From Tigriopus japonicus (taxonomy: Eukaryota > Arthropoda > Copepoda > Harpacticoida > Harpacticidae): DNA of 64,000 nucleotides. The notes under the pieces are model-generated. The model saw only the letters and a list, made by a program, of their open reading frames with translations, did no database searches and was not told the origin of the DNA. Within the stretch, counting starts at the first letter, position 1. Each line of letters starts with the position of its first letter. Shown here in pieces: positions 33,265 to 44,279 of this stretch. Both the position numbers and the translations under genes were made by a program. The DNA lies in the NCBI GenBank assembly GCA_010645155.1, contig CM021314.1, positions 4,059,957 to 4,123,956 on the forward strand. The letters run 5' to 3'.

Positions 33265-33507
33265 TTTTTTTTGGAGTGTTGGCGCCAGGGTCGGAGGGTT
33301 GATCCTTGCCCAGCCAGCAAAGCCAGCCATCACATTGTCCAAATTGTTCCGATAGGCAATCTTATGTCCGGTATCAGAATGGTTCTTCGTCTGTGGGTGT
33401 GAATTAGCGTCAAAAAGTTTCCGTGAGAAAGGTCGGGAAGGAGATTTGAACCTGGGACCTCGCTCACTATAGGAAACTGCGCTACCCACCACGCCACGTC
33501 TCCTCCC
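33265..33507 (-). mobile_element. tRNA-derived SINE, copy 1
   Basis: On the minus strand the unit starts ggaggagacgtggcgtggtg. Its first 70 bases resemble a tRNA gene, with a box-A-like tggcgtggtgggtagcgc and a box-B-like ggttcaaatct, the internal RNA polymerase III promoter. A unique body of about 170 bp follows, and the unit ends in an A run (plus-strand tttttttt at 33265-33272). It interrupts the LINE C-terminal frame. A second copy at 36618-36800 is roughly 88 percent identical by eye. Confidence 0.85.
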
Positions 33508-33519
33508 TGCAAAACGTTT

Positions 33520-34980
33520 GAACGTGTTCTTCAAATTTTCCATTATCCTCTATAATTACTCCCAGATCTTTTATGGTGTGTACCGTAACTATAGGGCATT
33601 GACGATTATCTGTATACAGTTTATAGTTAAGCCTATACCATTAGGATCAAAAGTCATACACTTGATTTTTTCTCCATTTAATTCCATATTGTGTTCTGAA
33701 ACCCACTTATATAGCCGGTCTAAATCAGCTTGGAGATACCTTGAATTTTGCGAGTTTCTACCAAAAACTAGTTTTTTATCGTCAGCATACGAGGAAATTG
33801 ACGATTTGAAAGGTAATTGTTGTAGTGGGGTAATAAAGAGTACGAATAAAACTGGGGCCTAAGATTGAACCCTGGATCTTGCGGTGCGGTTTGTCAGAAA
33901 GTTTTTTAGCCATGTGAGGACCTTACATTTTATTCCAAGATTGGCCAAACACTGAAGCAGCAGATTGTGGTCCACTGTGTCAAGCGCTTCTGCAAAGTCC
34001 AAATAAACAACATCGACGCAATCATTCTGATGTAATCCCTCTGTTATGCCGTCAAAGTGCTGAACTAATTGTGTCATTGTGCTAAAACCAGTGCGAAATC
34101 CATGTTGCTCGTCTGGAATGCTATCTTTAGTATCAAGGCATTCTAAAAGTGTTTTTTACAAGTTTTTCATTTTTTTGAAACATTTGAAATTAGTGAAATA
34201 GGTCTATAGTTTTCCCGGCTGACTTCTGTCCCCTCCCTTCTATATGGGGATAACATGAGCCATTTTCAATGCAGTAGGGATCTTGCCTTCTAACAGGGAG
34301 CGATTAATTAAATATGACAAAAAGGGGGCAACAACTTGGGTGGTGCGTTTAAGAAATTGTGTTGTGACGCCATCTGGGCCAGGAGACCTCGTGTTGTTGA
34401 GGGATTTAATGGCTTCCATTACTTCAAATTCGTCAACTTTGATATCACTAAGTGTTTGAGCATCCGAGTCTACAGGGGAATCCACCATCTCAATCAGCGT
34501 TGGAGCCAAGAATACCGACGCAAACTTTTCGCCCAATAAGTTGGTTATTTCGAATGGGTTGGTGACTTGTTCTTTTTTGACCCGGAGTGGTCCAACGGAG
34601 GGTCTAGCTTTGCGTTTTGAATTGGCATACGAAAAAAGGGCTTTGGGATTCTTCTTTACTTCCTGAACAACCTTTTTCTCTTTCCAAAACTTATCCCTGG
34701 CAAAAGAAGATTGTAGCAAAACATCGACAGCCTTGATCCGTTTTTTAATCCCTTCAAATTTGAGGGCTTTTTCATCCAAAGGGCGAAACTTGTTGACCAA
34801 AGAACATCTATCTCTTTTTGAAAAGTTTTTTTTTCCATCTTTGGGTATATTTATTTTCTCTCTTCTATTAGATAATGGGGGTACAACTAATTCATTTGAG
34901 ACCTCAAGGAAAGAATATGTCGTAATTGTTAGAGCATCATTTAAATCCTTTTTCTGGTCCATTTTGGCGATGAGGTTCAA
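33520..34980 (-). pseudogene. LINE reverse transcriptase catalytic region
   Basis: 34980-34240 carries the early blocks up to LKMAHVIPI, where the frame is lost. 34077-33859 holds the palm motif DVVYLDFAEALDTVDH. A further shift leads to SSYADDKKLVFG with the YADD box at 33778-33789, then WVSEHNMELNGEKIKCM and KDLGVIIEDNG. The enzyme would copy the element RNA into the genome at an endonuclease nick. At least two frame breaks inactivate it. Confidence 0.85.
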
Positions 34981-35082
34981 TCTCTCTAATCTTTGGTTAA
35001 TTAAGGGCCTTTTTTAAAGGCCTTTAAAGGCCTCTTCGTAAAAGCAAAATTTAGCCAATCCAGTTTTAGTTTTTTTTCATTT

Positions 35083-35945
35083 TCATTTTTTGGTTGTCTT
35101 TATTTCAAGAATACTATGATCGGACAAGTTCGTTGGCGTCACTTGAATACCCATGATAAGGTTTGGGTTGCTAGAGAGAATCCAATCAAGAATACTGTCT
35201 CCTCGTGTGGGTGTTCCAACATGTTGAGAGAGGTTCTCATCTAATATAAATTCCTCAATCCTCTCATACGACCTGGACGAAGAATTTGGCAACGTTAAGT
35301 ATCCTAGTGGGCTTGGGCGCCAATCAACAACAGATTTTGGGAAATTGAAATTCCCGGAGCATAATTTGTACCGAACAAATCGATTTTGCTAACTCGTTTT
35401 TCATAAAGTTTAGTCCGGCATTGAATGAAATGATCGAGCACGAACGAGGTCTGTACATAGTGATAAGCGTTAAATCTTTTAATGTTACGTATACTAAAAG
35501 TATTTCTACTTCTCCATTCGATATTTTACAAGTGGTGGCGATATATTCGCTTTTAATATAGAGGGAAACTCCCCCATGTGGGAATATATCGTTTTCAGGT
35601 CTTATTCTGTCACAACGAAAAAGATTAAAGCCCTTAATTGAGAGTTCTTCATCAAGCATCCCCTCTCTCAGCCAAGTTTCAGTGAGAGAAATGAATGCGG
35701 CTTATTGAACTATAAACAGTTCCGCCAGATGTGGCGTGCTCGCTCTTGAGCAACTGCGTTGCTCACAACCCTCCCCCCCCTGCTATGTATATATAGTCCT
35801 TCTATGGAGAATAGAACCAGTATTGAAGTACAACACTCTACTCACTCCACGTTGAGTGGCCTCGCGGCTACCCAGCGTGCTACATAGAGCTTTAATCTTG
35901 GACGAGTCTATTTTAGAGATCAAACAATGTACCTTTAAGTAAATT
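35083..35945 (-). pseudogene. LINE APE-type endonuclease
   Basis: Segments seen: FISLTETWLREGMLDEEL, FRCDRIRPENDIFPHGGVSL, LITMYRPRS, then GTPTRGDSILDWIL and TPTNLSDHSILEI. The order and the terminal SDH match the apurinic-type endonuclease of LINEs, which nicks the target. Frames change near 35330, and a block at 35712-35884 separates the first codons (CLISKIDSSKIKAL) from the rest. Confidence 0.75.
35712..35884. mobile_element. Short insert in LINE endonuclease, LTR-like
   Basis: The block from about 35730 to 35884 begins tgtggcgtgctcgctc and ends cgtgctaca, so it has TGT...ACA ends. It contains a tatatatag TATA-like box and is preceded by a c-rich stretch. It could be a solo LTR of another element. 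No clear target duplication is seen and no second copy exists in the window. Confidence 0.35.
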
Positions 35946-35949
35946 CCTT

Positions 35950-36219
35950 TTAAGGTATGGTGCGATTTGGCAGTAGCAATGTTATGAGAGATTTTACCAT
36001 CACCTCCAGCCTTAAAAAATCCTCTCTCTGTACAAATGAGTTCGATGAGGCTTGTGTAGGCATAGCTACTACGGGAGAGAGTGGAGGTAGAGGATGGACA
36101 TAGATATCTGGCAAATCACGGGGTGGAAACCCATTTTGATTAGACGGTGCAAAAGTACCACCAGGGATCAATGGCGGGGGGAAGGGGATAAGTGGGGGGC
36201 CTTGGACTGGATTAGAGTG
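35950..36219 (-). pseudogene. Probable LINE ORF1 C-terminal end
   Basis: Reading out of the gap, the frame is proline-rich and ends SFVQREDFLRLEVMVKSL and a short tail with stop at 35950. It lies directly upstream of the endonuclease in the same strand, the usual ORF1 place. No zinc knuckle is visible. The assignment is from position. Confidence 0.4.
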
Positions 36220-36617
36220 NNNNNNNNNNNNNNNNNNNNNNNNNNNNNNNNNNNNNNNNNNNNNNNNNNNNNNNNNNNNNNNNNNNNNNNNNNNNNNNNN
36301 NNNNNNNNNNNNNNNNNNNNNNNNNNNNNNNNNNNNNNNNNNNNNNNNNNNNNNNNNNNNNNNNNNNNNNNNNNNNNNNNNNNNNNNNNNNNNNNNNNNN
36401 NNNNNNNNNNNNNNNNNNNNNNNNNNNNNNNNNNNNNNNNNNNNNNNNNNNNNNNNNNNNNNNNNNNNNNNNNNNNNNNNNNNNNNNNNNNNNNNNNNNN
36501 NNNNNNNNNNNNNNNNNNNNNNNNNNNNNNNNNNNNNNNNNNNNNNNNNNNNNNNNNNNNNNNNNNNNNNNNNNNNNNNNNNNNNNNNNNNNNNNNNNNN
36601 NNNNNNNNNNNNNNNNN
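36220..36617. other. Assembly gap (398 N)
   Basis: Unsequenced. Its right edge cuts a SINE copy. Confidence 0.95.
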
Positions 36618-36800
36618 CCATCACATCGTCCAAATCATTTCCGATAGGCAATTTCAAGTCCGGTATCAGAATGGTTCTCCGTCTGTGGGTGTGGATTAAC
36701 GTCTAAAAGTTTCCTTGAGATAGGTCGGGGAGGAAAATCGAACCTGGGACCTCTCTCACTATAGGAAACTGCGCTAACCACAACACCACGTCTCCTCCCC
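36618..36800 (-). mobile_element. tRNA-derived SINE, copy 2 (truncated by gap)
   Basis: Same family as 33265-33507. It retains the tRNA-like head (plus-strand gcgctaaccacaacaccacg at its end) and about 110 bp of body; the tail is lost in the gap. The box-B-like word reads gttcgattt on the minus strand. It abuts the inverted-repeat element that starts at 36801. Confidence 0.8.
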
Positions 36801-38710
36801 TTTGTCGCCAAATTTTCAAAACATTCCGCAACTAGTTTCAAAACTTCGTTTTTCTCCAGATGTTCCAGACGAGACCTTGCTTTTCCAACCCAAAGTATCC
36901 CATTTTTTTGGGTAGAAATTGGGGTTTCTTTTATTGGTTTCAGTCTATATTGCAATGCATTTTCAAAAGCCAAGTTGTAGATATTTAACACATCACATTT
37001 AAAACACTTTCATTTGCGTTTAGCAAACGATCAAGTGATGACCAAAACTTTGACACAACAAAACAAAGTAACATAAAAAATACATTGAAGCAAAAAGACG
37101 TAATAACATTTGCAACGCATTGAAAAAAAACTCTTTTACAATTCAGATGCAGAAGTTCAAGTGTCTTAATTACAACAATTTTAAGCAATTGAAAGGAATT
37201 GCAATTAGTTATTGCTAAAAATACCTGAACAAAATATAAATGAAATATTGGAAGCTCTTAAAGAAAGCAAATTTGTAGCCTATTTTCAGTTAAGGGTCAT
37301 TTAGTTTGAAGAAGGCTTTTTTTGTTTACAAGGAAAAACCAACAATTCAAAAGTGGATGAGATCGTTTTCTGTCCTTTTCTGTACTAAACTCATCTAGTA
37401 TTGCTTTGTCCACGTCAGCCGAGTCGATAATATCTTGAATATCTTCGATTTTCTCTTTCAGCATGTCCGTCAGGCTTTCAAAAATTTGCAAAAGTTTGTT
37501 GAACAATTAGTACAAAAAGTTCACCTCTTAGGAAATAAATGAGTTGTGTCCTGGATTAATTTTTGAAAGCCTGAACACATGCCATCACATATGCACCACA
37601 TATGCCATTTTTTCATGAGGTACTCAATCATATACAAAAAATATTTACATCTGAATAAATTGAGTCTTTTCAAACATTACCACCCTAAACCATTGGTTTG
37701 GATGTCATCTTTTTAAAGCGTTATCTTCAGTGTTTTTTCAGAGACAAATTGTAAGTTGGTGCATGTTCTGACTCTTCTAATTTAATATGGAGCAAGTCAA
37801 AATGACTCAGGTACAAAACATCTTGTCAGAGGGTTGAAGATCAAATCGTTAAGATTTGAAAATATACATGTCAAAAAGTATAATTGCTGCCAACCCTAAA
37901 TTTTGAGTTTAAAGAATACTATTCCTAAAGAAAAAGAAAGTGTGACCAAAAACTGATCTTAAAATACAAATTGATTTGTATCTTGTCAAACTCAACAGGT
38001 TTACAACCAAGCCGAACGCCAGGCCCTGCCTGCATCTGCCTGAGGTATCTTAAATCATTTGAATACACAATATCAGCTTTTCCAAACCCTAAGATAGAAT
38101 AAGTTCAATTTTTAGTTGAAAATTCTTAACATTCAAGGTTAATCAAGACCTAATTTTATTAAAATGTAAATATTTTTCGTATATGATCGTGTACGTAATG
38201 AAAAAAAAGATAAACTGGATGCCAGTGAGAGGCCAAGTAGCCAAATTGATGGTTGATTGTCTTTGAGAGCATCTTTAATTCTTCTTCCAATAGCATTTGA
38301 AGACTGTGTGCAATCTCTGATCAAAGATATTCCTAATGTCAAGAATCCGACCGCTTTTCCTCACTAGGACAGAAAAAGATCTCATCCACCATTGAATCAT
38401 TCGTTTTTCCCCTGTAAACGAAATAAGCCTTCTTCAAAATAAATGACCTTTAACTGAAAATAGGCCACAAATTTGCTTTCTTTGAGAGCTTCCAATATTG
38501 CATTTACATTTTGTTCAGTTATTTTTAGCAAAAACTAATTGCAATTCTATTCAAAATTTTACTTTGTTTTGTTGTGTCAAAGTTTTAGTAGTCACTAGAG
38601 AGTTTGATAGGCTTGGGACTTGGGTTGGAAAAGCAGTCTTTTCTGGGACCTGAAAATACGAAGGTTTGAAACTAGTCGCGGAATGTTTTGATAATTTGGC
38701 GACACAACCT
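36801..38710. mobile_element. Long inverted-repeat (fold-back-like) element
   Basis: The left arm, about 36801-37400, begins tttgtcgccaaattttcaaa. The right arm, about 38345-38708, ends tgataatttggcgacacaac and matches the left arm on the opposite strand. Shared blocks include caaaactttgacacaacaaa, gaagctcttaaagaaagcaa and gatgagatcgttttctgtcc. The left arm carries extra sequence near 36900-37000. The core of about 0.95 kb has only short frames. No transposase is recognisable, so mobility is inferred from structure. Target duplications are not evident. Confidence 0.7.
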
Positions 38711-38750
38711 CGATGACAATCGCCTGGATTTATCGCCTAGACTATAATAG

Positions 38751-39093
38751 TGTTAGCGCAATAAAGCGTTTACTCTTATTGGTATTGTATGAATGGGCAC
38801 AGGGGTTTATATACAGAAGTATTTTATCATGCTACATATCATATTCGACCTTGATGTTAGTCTGAGATCATCCAAGGATCACACGAATGGAATGGCGTGA
38901 TCGTGTGATGGTGCACAGGCTTCATAACTGCACTTGTCTGACCAGTCCTTGTAGTTCATAAACAAACATATCGTCGCGTTTAAACGCGAGATGGGCATAA
39001 TGTAACACATATGCCTCACTGGTGACGGGGGATTTCGTACAGGGGTGTACAACGGTGGCTTGGTTCCATGCCTATGTCGTCGGTTCCACTACA
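38751..39093 (-). repeat. 3' LTR of element V
   Basis: The minus strand reads TGTAGTGGAACC at the start and GCGCTAACA at the end, after a purine tract (aaaaaggggagctt). It could extend a few bases left, through ctattat. The right end of the window begins another copy. Confidence 0.7.
38806..38813 (-). promoter_or_regulatory. TATA box in V LTR
   Basis: tatataaa on the minus strand, in the orientation of the envelope-like gene and within the LTR. Supports minus-strand transcription. Confidence 0.5.
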
Positions 39094-39397
39094 AAGCTCC
39101 CCTTTTTGAAAAGCTCGTCCCGAGCGTTGATGATGCCGTAACCGACGACAGTACCATAGTAGCGTGATCCCATATGTCAGGGCATTGATTGTGGTGACGG
39201 CTGTGATGGTCCACAAATGTGATGAGGGTGTGTCTATGGACTGGGTTGTTGTCAGTGAGTTTAGGTCCACAAAACCGATAGGGCTGGTCTGGGCGACTTG
39301 TTGCTTCAGTTGTGCCAGTGGTGGTAATGGATGTTTCTTGGCTTCTTGTCTCAAGAAGAAAATACCCTGCATTGTGAGTTTGGGTTCATGGGGTATT
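39016..39397 (-). pseudogene. Envelope-like gene of V, C-terminal fragment
   Basis: This piece includes a hydrophobic membrane segment (about 20 residues, near 39150-39210) followed by arginine-rich stop-transfer residues, and it runs into the LTR. In the family it would anchor the fusion glycoprotein in the membrane. It is separated from the upstream part by hAT-2, inserted with duplication GTCATCAG. Confidence 0.65.
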
Positions 39398-39405
39398 GTC
39401 ATCAG

Positions 39406-40509
39406 TAGGGACGGGCAGAAAGTGCAAATAACCTTACCCTTTTAGTTACCAAAAGTTGCAAAAAAATGTGCCCAAAAGTGCAAAACAAAGTGCAGAAAAA
39501 TGTTGAAAGTGCAAATAAATGTCAAAAAAGAGCAAATAAATGTCGCAAAAAGAGCAAATAAATGTCAAAAAGAACAAATAAATGTCGCAAAAAGAGCAAA
39601 TAAATGTCAAAAGAGCAAATAAGTGTCCGAAAAGAGCAAATAAATGTCAAAAAAGAGCAAATAACTTGCATTTGGACTTAAAACGTCATTCATTGAGTAC
39701 CCACGGCTCCTATTTGAGCAGAAGTCATTTACAAGTTACGAGTTCTATTAATTAGGTCACTAGCAAAAAGGATGTAAAGTCATGAAAAATACTCTAGTCA
39801 ACAATCTTCTGAATTTTTCATTCCTAAGGTGGTCTCATGGATGTATGTACCTAAAATATTATTGAAATATATTTAGCAATTGTTTTATATGGCTTTACAT
39901 CACTCCGTTTTCGTCCTTCAAGTTGTTCAAAAATAGACATTGAAAATTGAACAGAAAAATACCCACGTGTGCCTAACAATTGTATCAAAGAAAATAGTCC
40001 TAAATGTGTTTCATGAATGTTTTTAGTGACATTACTTCAATATTTGGCCCATGGCCTAATTACCAGAACTCAATTTTAAATGTGGTATTCATTGTCTCAT
40101 CACATCTATATTGTTTGTAGATCCTTCCATTACCATCACATGAGTTGCTTTAGGTTTGCTATTTGTTGGTTGCATGGAGTGAGATTCTTTTGTCTAATCT
40201 TTAGTTTAGTAAACGGAATGTTATAGTTAAAGCCAAGATGGTGAATAAAGTGTGAGGTTTGCGTCTGGAATGCACATATTTCTTCAAAGTGCTAAGAAAG
40301 GTTGATTGCAAATGCAAGCTTTTTTCGACTAGTTCAAAATTTGATCTTGAAACTAAAAATTCTTTCAAAAGCCACTACATTTTCTTAACAATTTGTCAAT
40401 TTTGGCCAACAACGTAAATAAAAAGTGCAAATAAAGGTAAAAAGCGCAAAAGTGCAGAAAAATGGGTTTACGTTACCAAAAATCTTTTTACACTTTTTGC
40501 CCGTCCCTA
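39406..40509. mobile_element. Non-autonomous hAT transposon (hAT-2), complete
   Basis: 1,104 bp. The left end reads TAGGGACGGGCAGAAAGTG; the right end, on the other strand, reads TAGGGACGGGCAAAAAGTG, with one mismatch. An exact 8-bp duplication GTCATCAG lies at 39398-39405 and 40510-40517, with T at position 2 and A at 7, as in hAT. There is no transposase frame. The left subterminal region has about eight copies of an agagcaaataaatgtc-like word (39500-39665). It splits the envelope-like gene of element V. Confidence 0.92.
39500..39665. repeat. Subterminal array of hAT-2
   Basis: Units of about 20-24 bp containing gcaaataaatgtc, separated by runs of a or cgcaaaa. The right subterminal region has only a few looser gtgcaaa copies. 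Confidence 0.85.
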
Positions 40510-40517
40510 GTCATCAG

Positions 40518-41040
40518 AGTTTGGAAGGGGTAGATTGTTGACATCCTCAAAGGGGACACATAAAATTCTTTGGAGGCCAGGGAGCAGCCATCTGGAATTT
40601 GAACAGCTTCTTGGCCTGGCTGAACCTTCAGGATGGTACTTAGGGATTGATTCTGGCACTCTTGCTGGATCTGTCGAGGTTCGGATGTGGTGACTAGAAC
40701 AGTGTTGGCTTGGATCAGTGTAAGCCACAGCCATGATGGCAGGTCATGAGGGCGTCTTTTGTAAGTCCTCTGAAAAGTAGGTGTGGACAGGAAGGCTGGC
40801 TGTCTTTCTGTTGCACTCGCAAGGCTGGGCAAAGATGTAAAGTTCCCACATTGAGACAGGCTTGGATGTTACTCATTTCTACGTTCCAGGTAAAGCGTTT
40901 TCTCGTTATAAGTGGCTAGCATTTGAGTTCGGCTACTCAAAAATAACTCTACTCCTCCCTCAACTACCATTGGCGTAGGGATATATTTGTAGAGTTCCAG
41001 TGTCTCCTTAACGTTGAAAATTGGAATGGCGATGGCTACT
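40518..41040 (-). pseudogene. Envelope-like gene of V, middle fragment
   Basis: Between hAT-2 and element C the minus strand encodes a cysteine-containing ectodomain stretch. At least two frame changes and stops occur (for example near 40875 and 40740). The piece begins just past the duplicated GCTACT. It matches the expected order between the helical region upstream and the membrane anchor downstream. Confidence 0.6.
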
Positions 41041-41138
41041 CCTGAGTGATGTGGATAACTGATTTTATTTACAGAGAGAGATATACAGGTTAAGATCAGA
41101 TAGAGAGAAATAGAGAAGCAAAGAGGGAGTACTCTACA
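41041..41138 (-). repeat. 3' LTR of element C
   Basis: 98 bp; pairs with 45650-45747. Confidence 0.9.
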
Positions 41139-41234
41139 CGCCCCCCAAGATGGGTTGTCAAAACCATATAAATTTCAATTGGCAGTGGCCGTATCCAGAA
41201 TCACTCGGCAATAAACACTGTGATATTTGACATT

Positions 41235-43985
41235 TCAGTCTAATTTGAATGATACAGTTTTGCCAAAAGGTTTGATGAATTTTCGATTTCTTCGAAATAT
41301 TTTATCACCGTCGTCTAATTCATAACTTCTTCCATGTTCGAGAAGCTTTGTTACGGTCGCTTTGCAATCCCAAATTTTGCTGATAGGGTTTTGCACTAAC
41401 ACCTTTGTTCCTATTGCAATTGTTTTTAATGGCTTGGATCGAATATCAGATTGCAAGGTTTTTCGTAATCGTATCTTGTCCCTTGCTGCTTTGCCATCGG
41501 GGCAAAAATCATGATCAACCGATATCTTAGGAAGAGCATTTCGCAAACTCCTACCAAAGAATAGCTGATTTGGAGAATATCCGTCCTCTCTTGGGATTCC
41601 TTGAAAATGACTCAATGCAATATTGAAGTCTTCTCCACTCAAGTTACATTTCTTAAGTAGACTCTTGATGGATTTTACTGATGATTCAGCTAGACCGTTC
41701 GATGAAGGATTATAAGGTGATGAGGTCTCGTGAATTGTTCCATGATTCTTCAAGTACGTGGTCATTTCTGTTCTGAATTGAGGACCGTTGTCGGATCGGA
41801 GAACTTTTGGGTATCCGAATGTGAGAAAAACATTTTCCATCACTTTAATGACATCTGTTGTGGTGGTCCTCCTCAACTTGTGTGCAAATATGTATCCAGA
41901 ATAGGCATCAGTAATTGCTAACCAGGTCTGACCTGACCATTGAAATAGATCTGCTCCAATCAAGTCCATTGGTCCTGAGGTCGTTGTACTTTGAATGGGT
42001 TCTGCTCTTTGAGAGGCTTGAAATCTTTGGCAAGCATGGCATTTTTCAATCAAGTTCTGGATTTCATTATTGATCCCTGGCCAGTAATACAGTTGCTGAG
42101 CAGCTTGTCTTGTTTTGTTGATGCCTTGGTGAGATATATGTAACATCCTTAAAATCTCTTTCCTGGCAAGGTATGGAACGATAATACGATTTCCATAGAT
42201 AATTAATGTCTCTTCTTCACTGTCAAAAAGAGAGAGATCTTGCCATATATTTGAGAATACTCGAGCAGGGTGTGAAGCAGGCAGCTTTTTAACGTCAACT
42301 TCTTTGCGCAACGCTTGTATAAGAGATCTGTAATCATCATCAATGTTATCAAATAACATTTGAAGTGAAGGATCTTCCGCCACTCTATAGCACATTTCAA
42401 CATTGTCTTCTTTGTCCATTTCCTCGGGAGGAAAAACTGGTGCTCTGGAGAGTGCGTCGGCAATTAAGTGATCCTTACCAGCATTCCATGTTATATTGAA
42501 ATTGTAGGGAGAAAGCGCTTCGCGGAAACGTAAAAGACGAGGGTTCGTAATGTCAGTGATTGGCTTTTTCATGATTCCAATCAAAGATTTATGATCTGTG
42601 ATAAGTGTAAAATTGTCCATTCCCCTTAAGTAGTAATCACATTTTTGCATTGCTCGTACAATGGCAAGACATTCAAGTTCAATTACCGCATAATTTGATT
42701 GTGCTTGAGTTAATGCAAATGATCCACATTGGACAATTCTCGGTTGTCCTTCTCTTGTTCTTTGTAATAGCATGAATCCTATTCCATGCGTTTCAGATGC
42801 ATCTGTCAGCAATTCAGTTGGAAGAGATGGATCGAAGGGGTGCACTAACACTTCAGAGGTCAAAATTCGTTTCACTTTTTGAAATTCTTCCTCATGGTCA
42901 GGAAGCCATTGAAACGGGTTGTCTTTCTTTAAAAGTTGACGCATATTTCGTGTCATATGCGTTATATCGGGAATGAAATTTCCCAATTGGTTGACAAGTC
43001 CCAAGAATGATCTTAAAGTAGTCAGATCTCTTGGTGAAGGAAATTTTGACAGTGCCTGAATCTTTTCAGGATTCGACTTTACTCCATTTTCAGACACAAT
43101 ATATCCAGCAAATTTTACTTCGCGTCCGAATTGAAACTTTCGTCGTGAAATGGTCAAATTAATGGTTCGGCATTTTTGGAGAACGAGTCTTATTCGTTTT
43201 AATAATTCACTTTCTGTGGGTGCCCAAAGTAAGATGTCATCAACAATCTTCTCAGCCCATTCAAATTCATTCACAACTGCGTCTGATCTCTTGCACAATT
43301 CATCATTTGTGGATGCAAGTCCCATGGGCCCTCTTTTATATTGATATTTCCCGTTGAATAATAAAAATGTTGTTAATTTCGAAGCTTCTTCAGAAAGCTG
43401 AATTTGAAAATAGCCTTGGACCGCATCCATCACGGCGAAATATCGAGCATCTGGCTGGATTTTTCTTACAATTTCTTGGGCTGATGGAAATGGATGCACT
43501 GGCCTAACAACATGTTTGTTCAATTCTCGGAAATCAGTAACTAAACGAAGTCCACCTTTGCCTCCTTCTTTCGGTACAAATTGGGCGGGGGAAATCCATT
43601 CGGTCGCATCGGGTGCGGGTACCAAAACGTTGCTTTTTATCAATTTATTAACTAATTCCGTGGCGTCATCTTGCCAATGATGTGGAACTGGTCGAGCTTT
43701 CATTACTCGAAGCGGGTTAATCGGTTCATCTTTGAGTTTAATTTCCATTGGAGGACCTTCCATTGGTTTGTCAGGTAAAGTGTCGCTAATAACATCTTGG
43801 AAGTCCTCGAAAACTTTTTCCAAAGTTGCATTTTCATGGTTCACATGTAAACAAGACGGAAATGATGGCGGAATAACGCCTAAATTGACTAGGTCGTGCC
43901 AACTCACTAGAATTTCTGAATTCAAATCTTTTGAAATAATGGCACTTATGTATACCGTCTTTTTACTAGGAATATTTGCTTCCAA
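41235..43985 (-). pseudogene. pol of element C (open 916-codon stretch)
   Basis: This stretch lies downstream of the protease active site. Reverse transcriptase: LRLVTDFRELNKHVVRPVHP, AVMDAVQGYFQIQL, the box IVDDILLWAP and LRSFLGLVNQLGNFIPD. RNase H: LLTDASETHGIGFMLLQ, ITDHKSLIGIM and IADALSRAPV. Integrase: LHISHQGINKT, CHACQ, GADLFQWSG, RSDNGPQFRTEM and SSNGLAESSVKSI. It closes with KIFRRNRKFIKPF. All catalytic residues I can locate are present. The only damage on this side is the TGA at 43995-43997 that separates it from the protease. Confidence 0.9.
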
Positions 43986-43994
43986 TAAGGCTGT

Positions 43995-44279
43995 TCACTC
44001 GCAATTCATTCGTTGCCCATTTGCAGCTCGCAGAAATTCCTTCTCTTTAGAATAAGGAATTCTGTACTTTTGGGCAATGTCATAAGCAATAACGGTGCGG
44101 GTTGCTCCAGTGTCGGGTACCACAAAGTATGAAAATTTGTTTTGTCCTACCGTGAACTCGATGGCCAACTTGGGTGTTGGTTTACTTCTGGTAACCGTTG
44201 CGGGTTTCACTGTGGACAGGGTGTTACTTGCATATTGAGATTCATTGTTTGGTACAGGTGAAGATAATCTCGAAGAAGC
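43995..44279 (-). pseudogene. Protease of element C
   Basis: FVVPDTGATRTVIAYDIAQ holds the retropepsin D-T-G-A active site, which would cut the Gag-Pol polyprotein. In-frame TGA codons lie on both sides (44280-44282 and 43995-43997), while the reading frame itself is kept. Confidence 0.85.

Larger units (their letters stand above)
32834..36219 (-). mobile_element. LINE (Jockey/CR1-like), broken, 5' end in gap
   Basis: Minus-strand order: proline-rich ORF1 end (36219-35950), endonuclease (about 35940-35083), reverse transcriptase (34980-33520) and a C-terminal region (33256-32834). Motifs include FISLTETWL, HGGVSLYIKSE, GDSILDWIL, NLSDHSIL (endonuclease), NTRSPGPDGVTTQF, VVYLDFAEALDTVDH, the catalytic YADD at 33778-33789 and VQRCFTRCF near the end. 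Several frame breaks are present. A SINE (33265-33507) splits the C-terminal region, and a foreign block of about 170 bp (35712-35884) splits the endonuclease. Confidence 0.85.

Noticed and set aside
33440..33507. Apparent tRNA gene
   Set aside because: It has box A and box B but is the head of a repeated 243-bp unit with a tail; the second copy shows it is a SINE.
36985..37506. Minus-strand frames of 67-69 codons as genes
   Set aside because: They lie in the arms of the inverted-repeat element and show no motif.
39500..39665. CRISPR-like array of direct repeats
   Set aside because: Repeats are degenerate with almost no spacers and belong to a eukaryotic hAT subterminal region.
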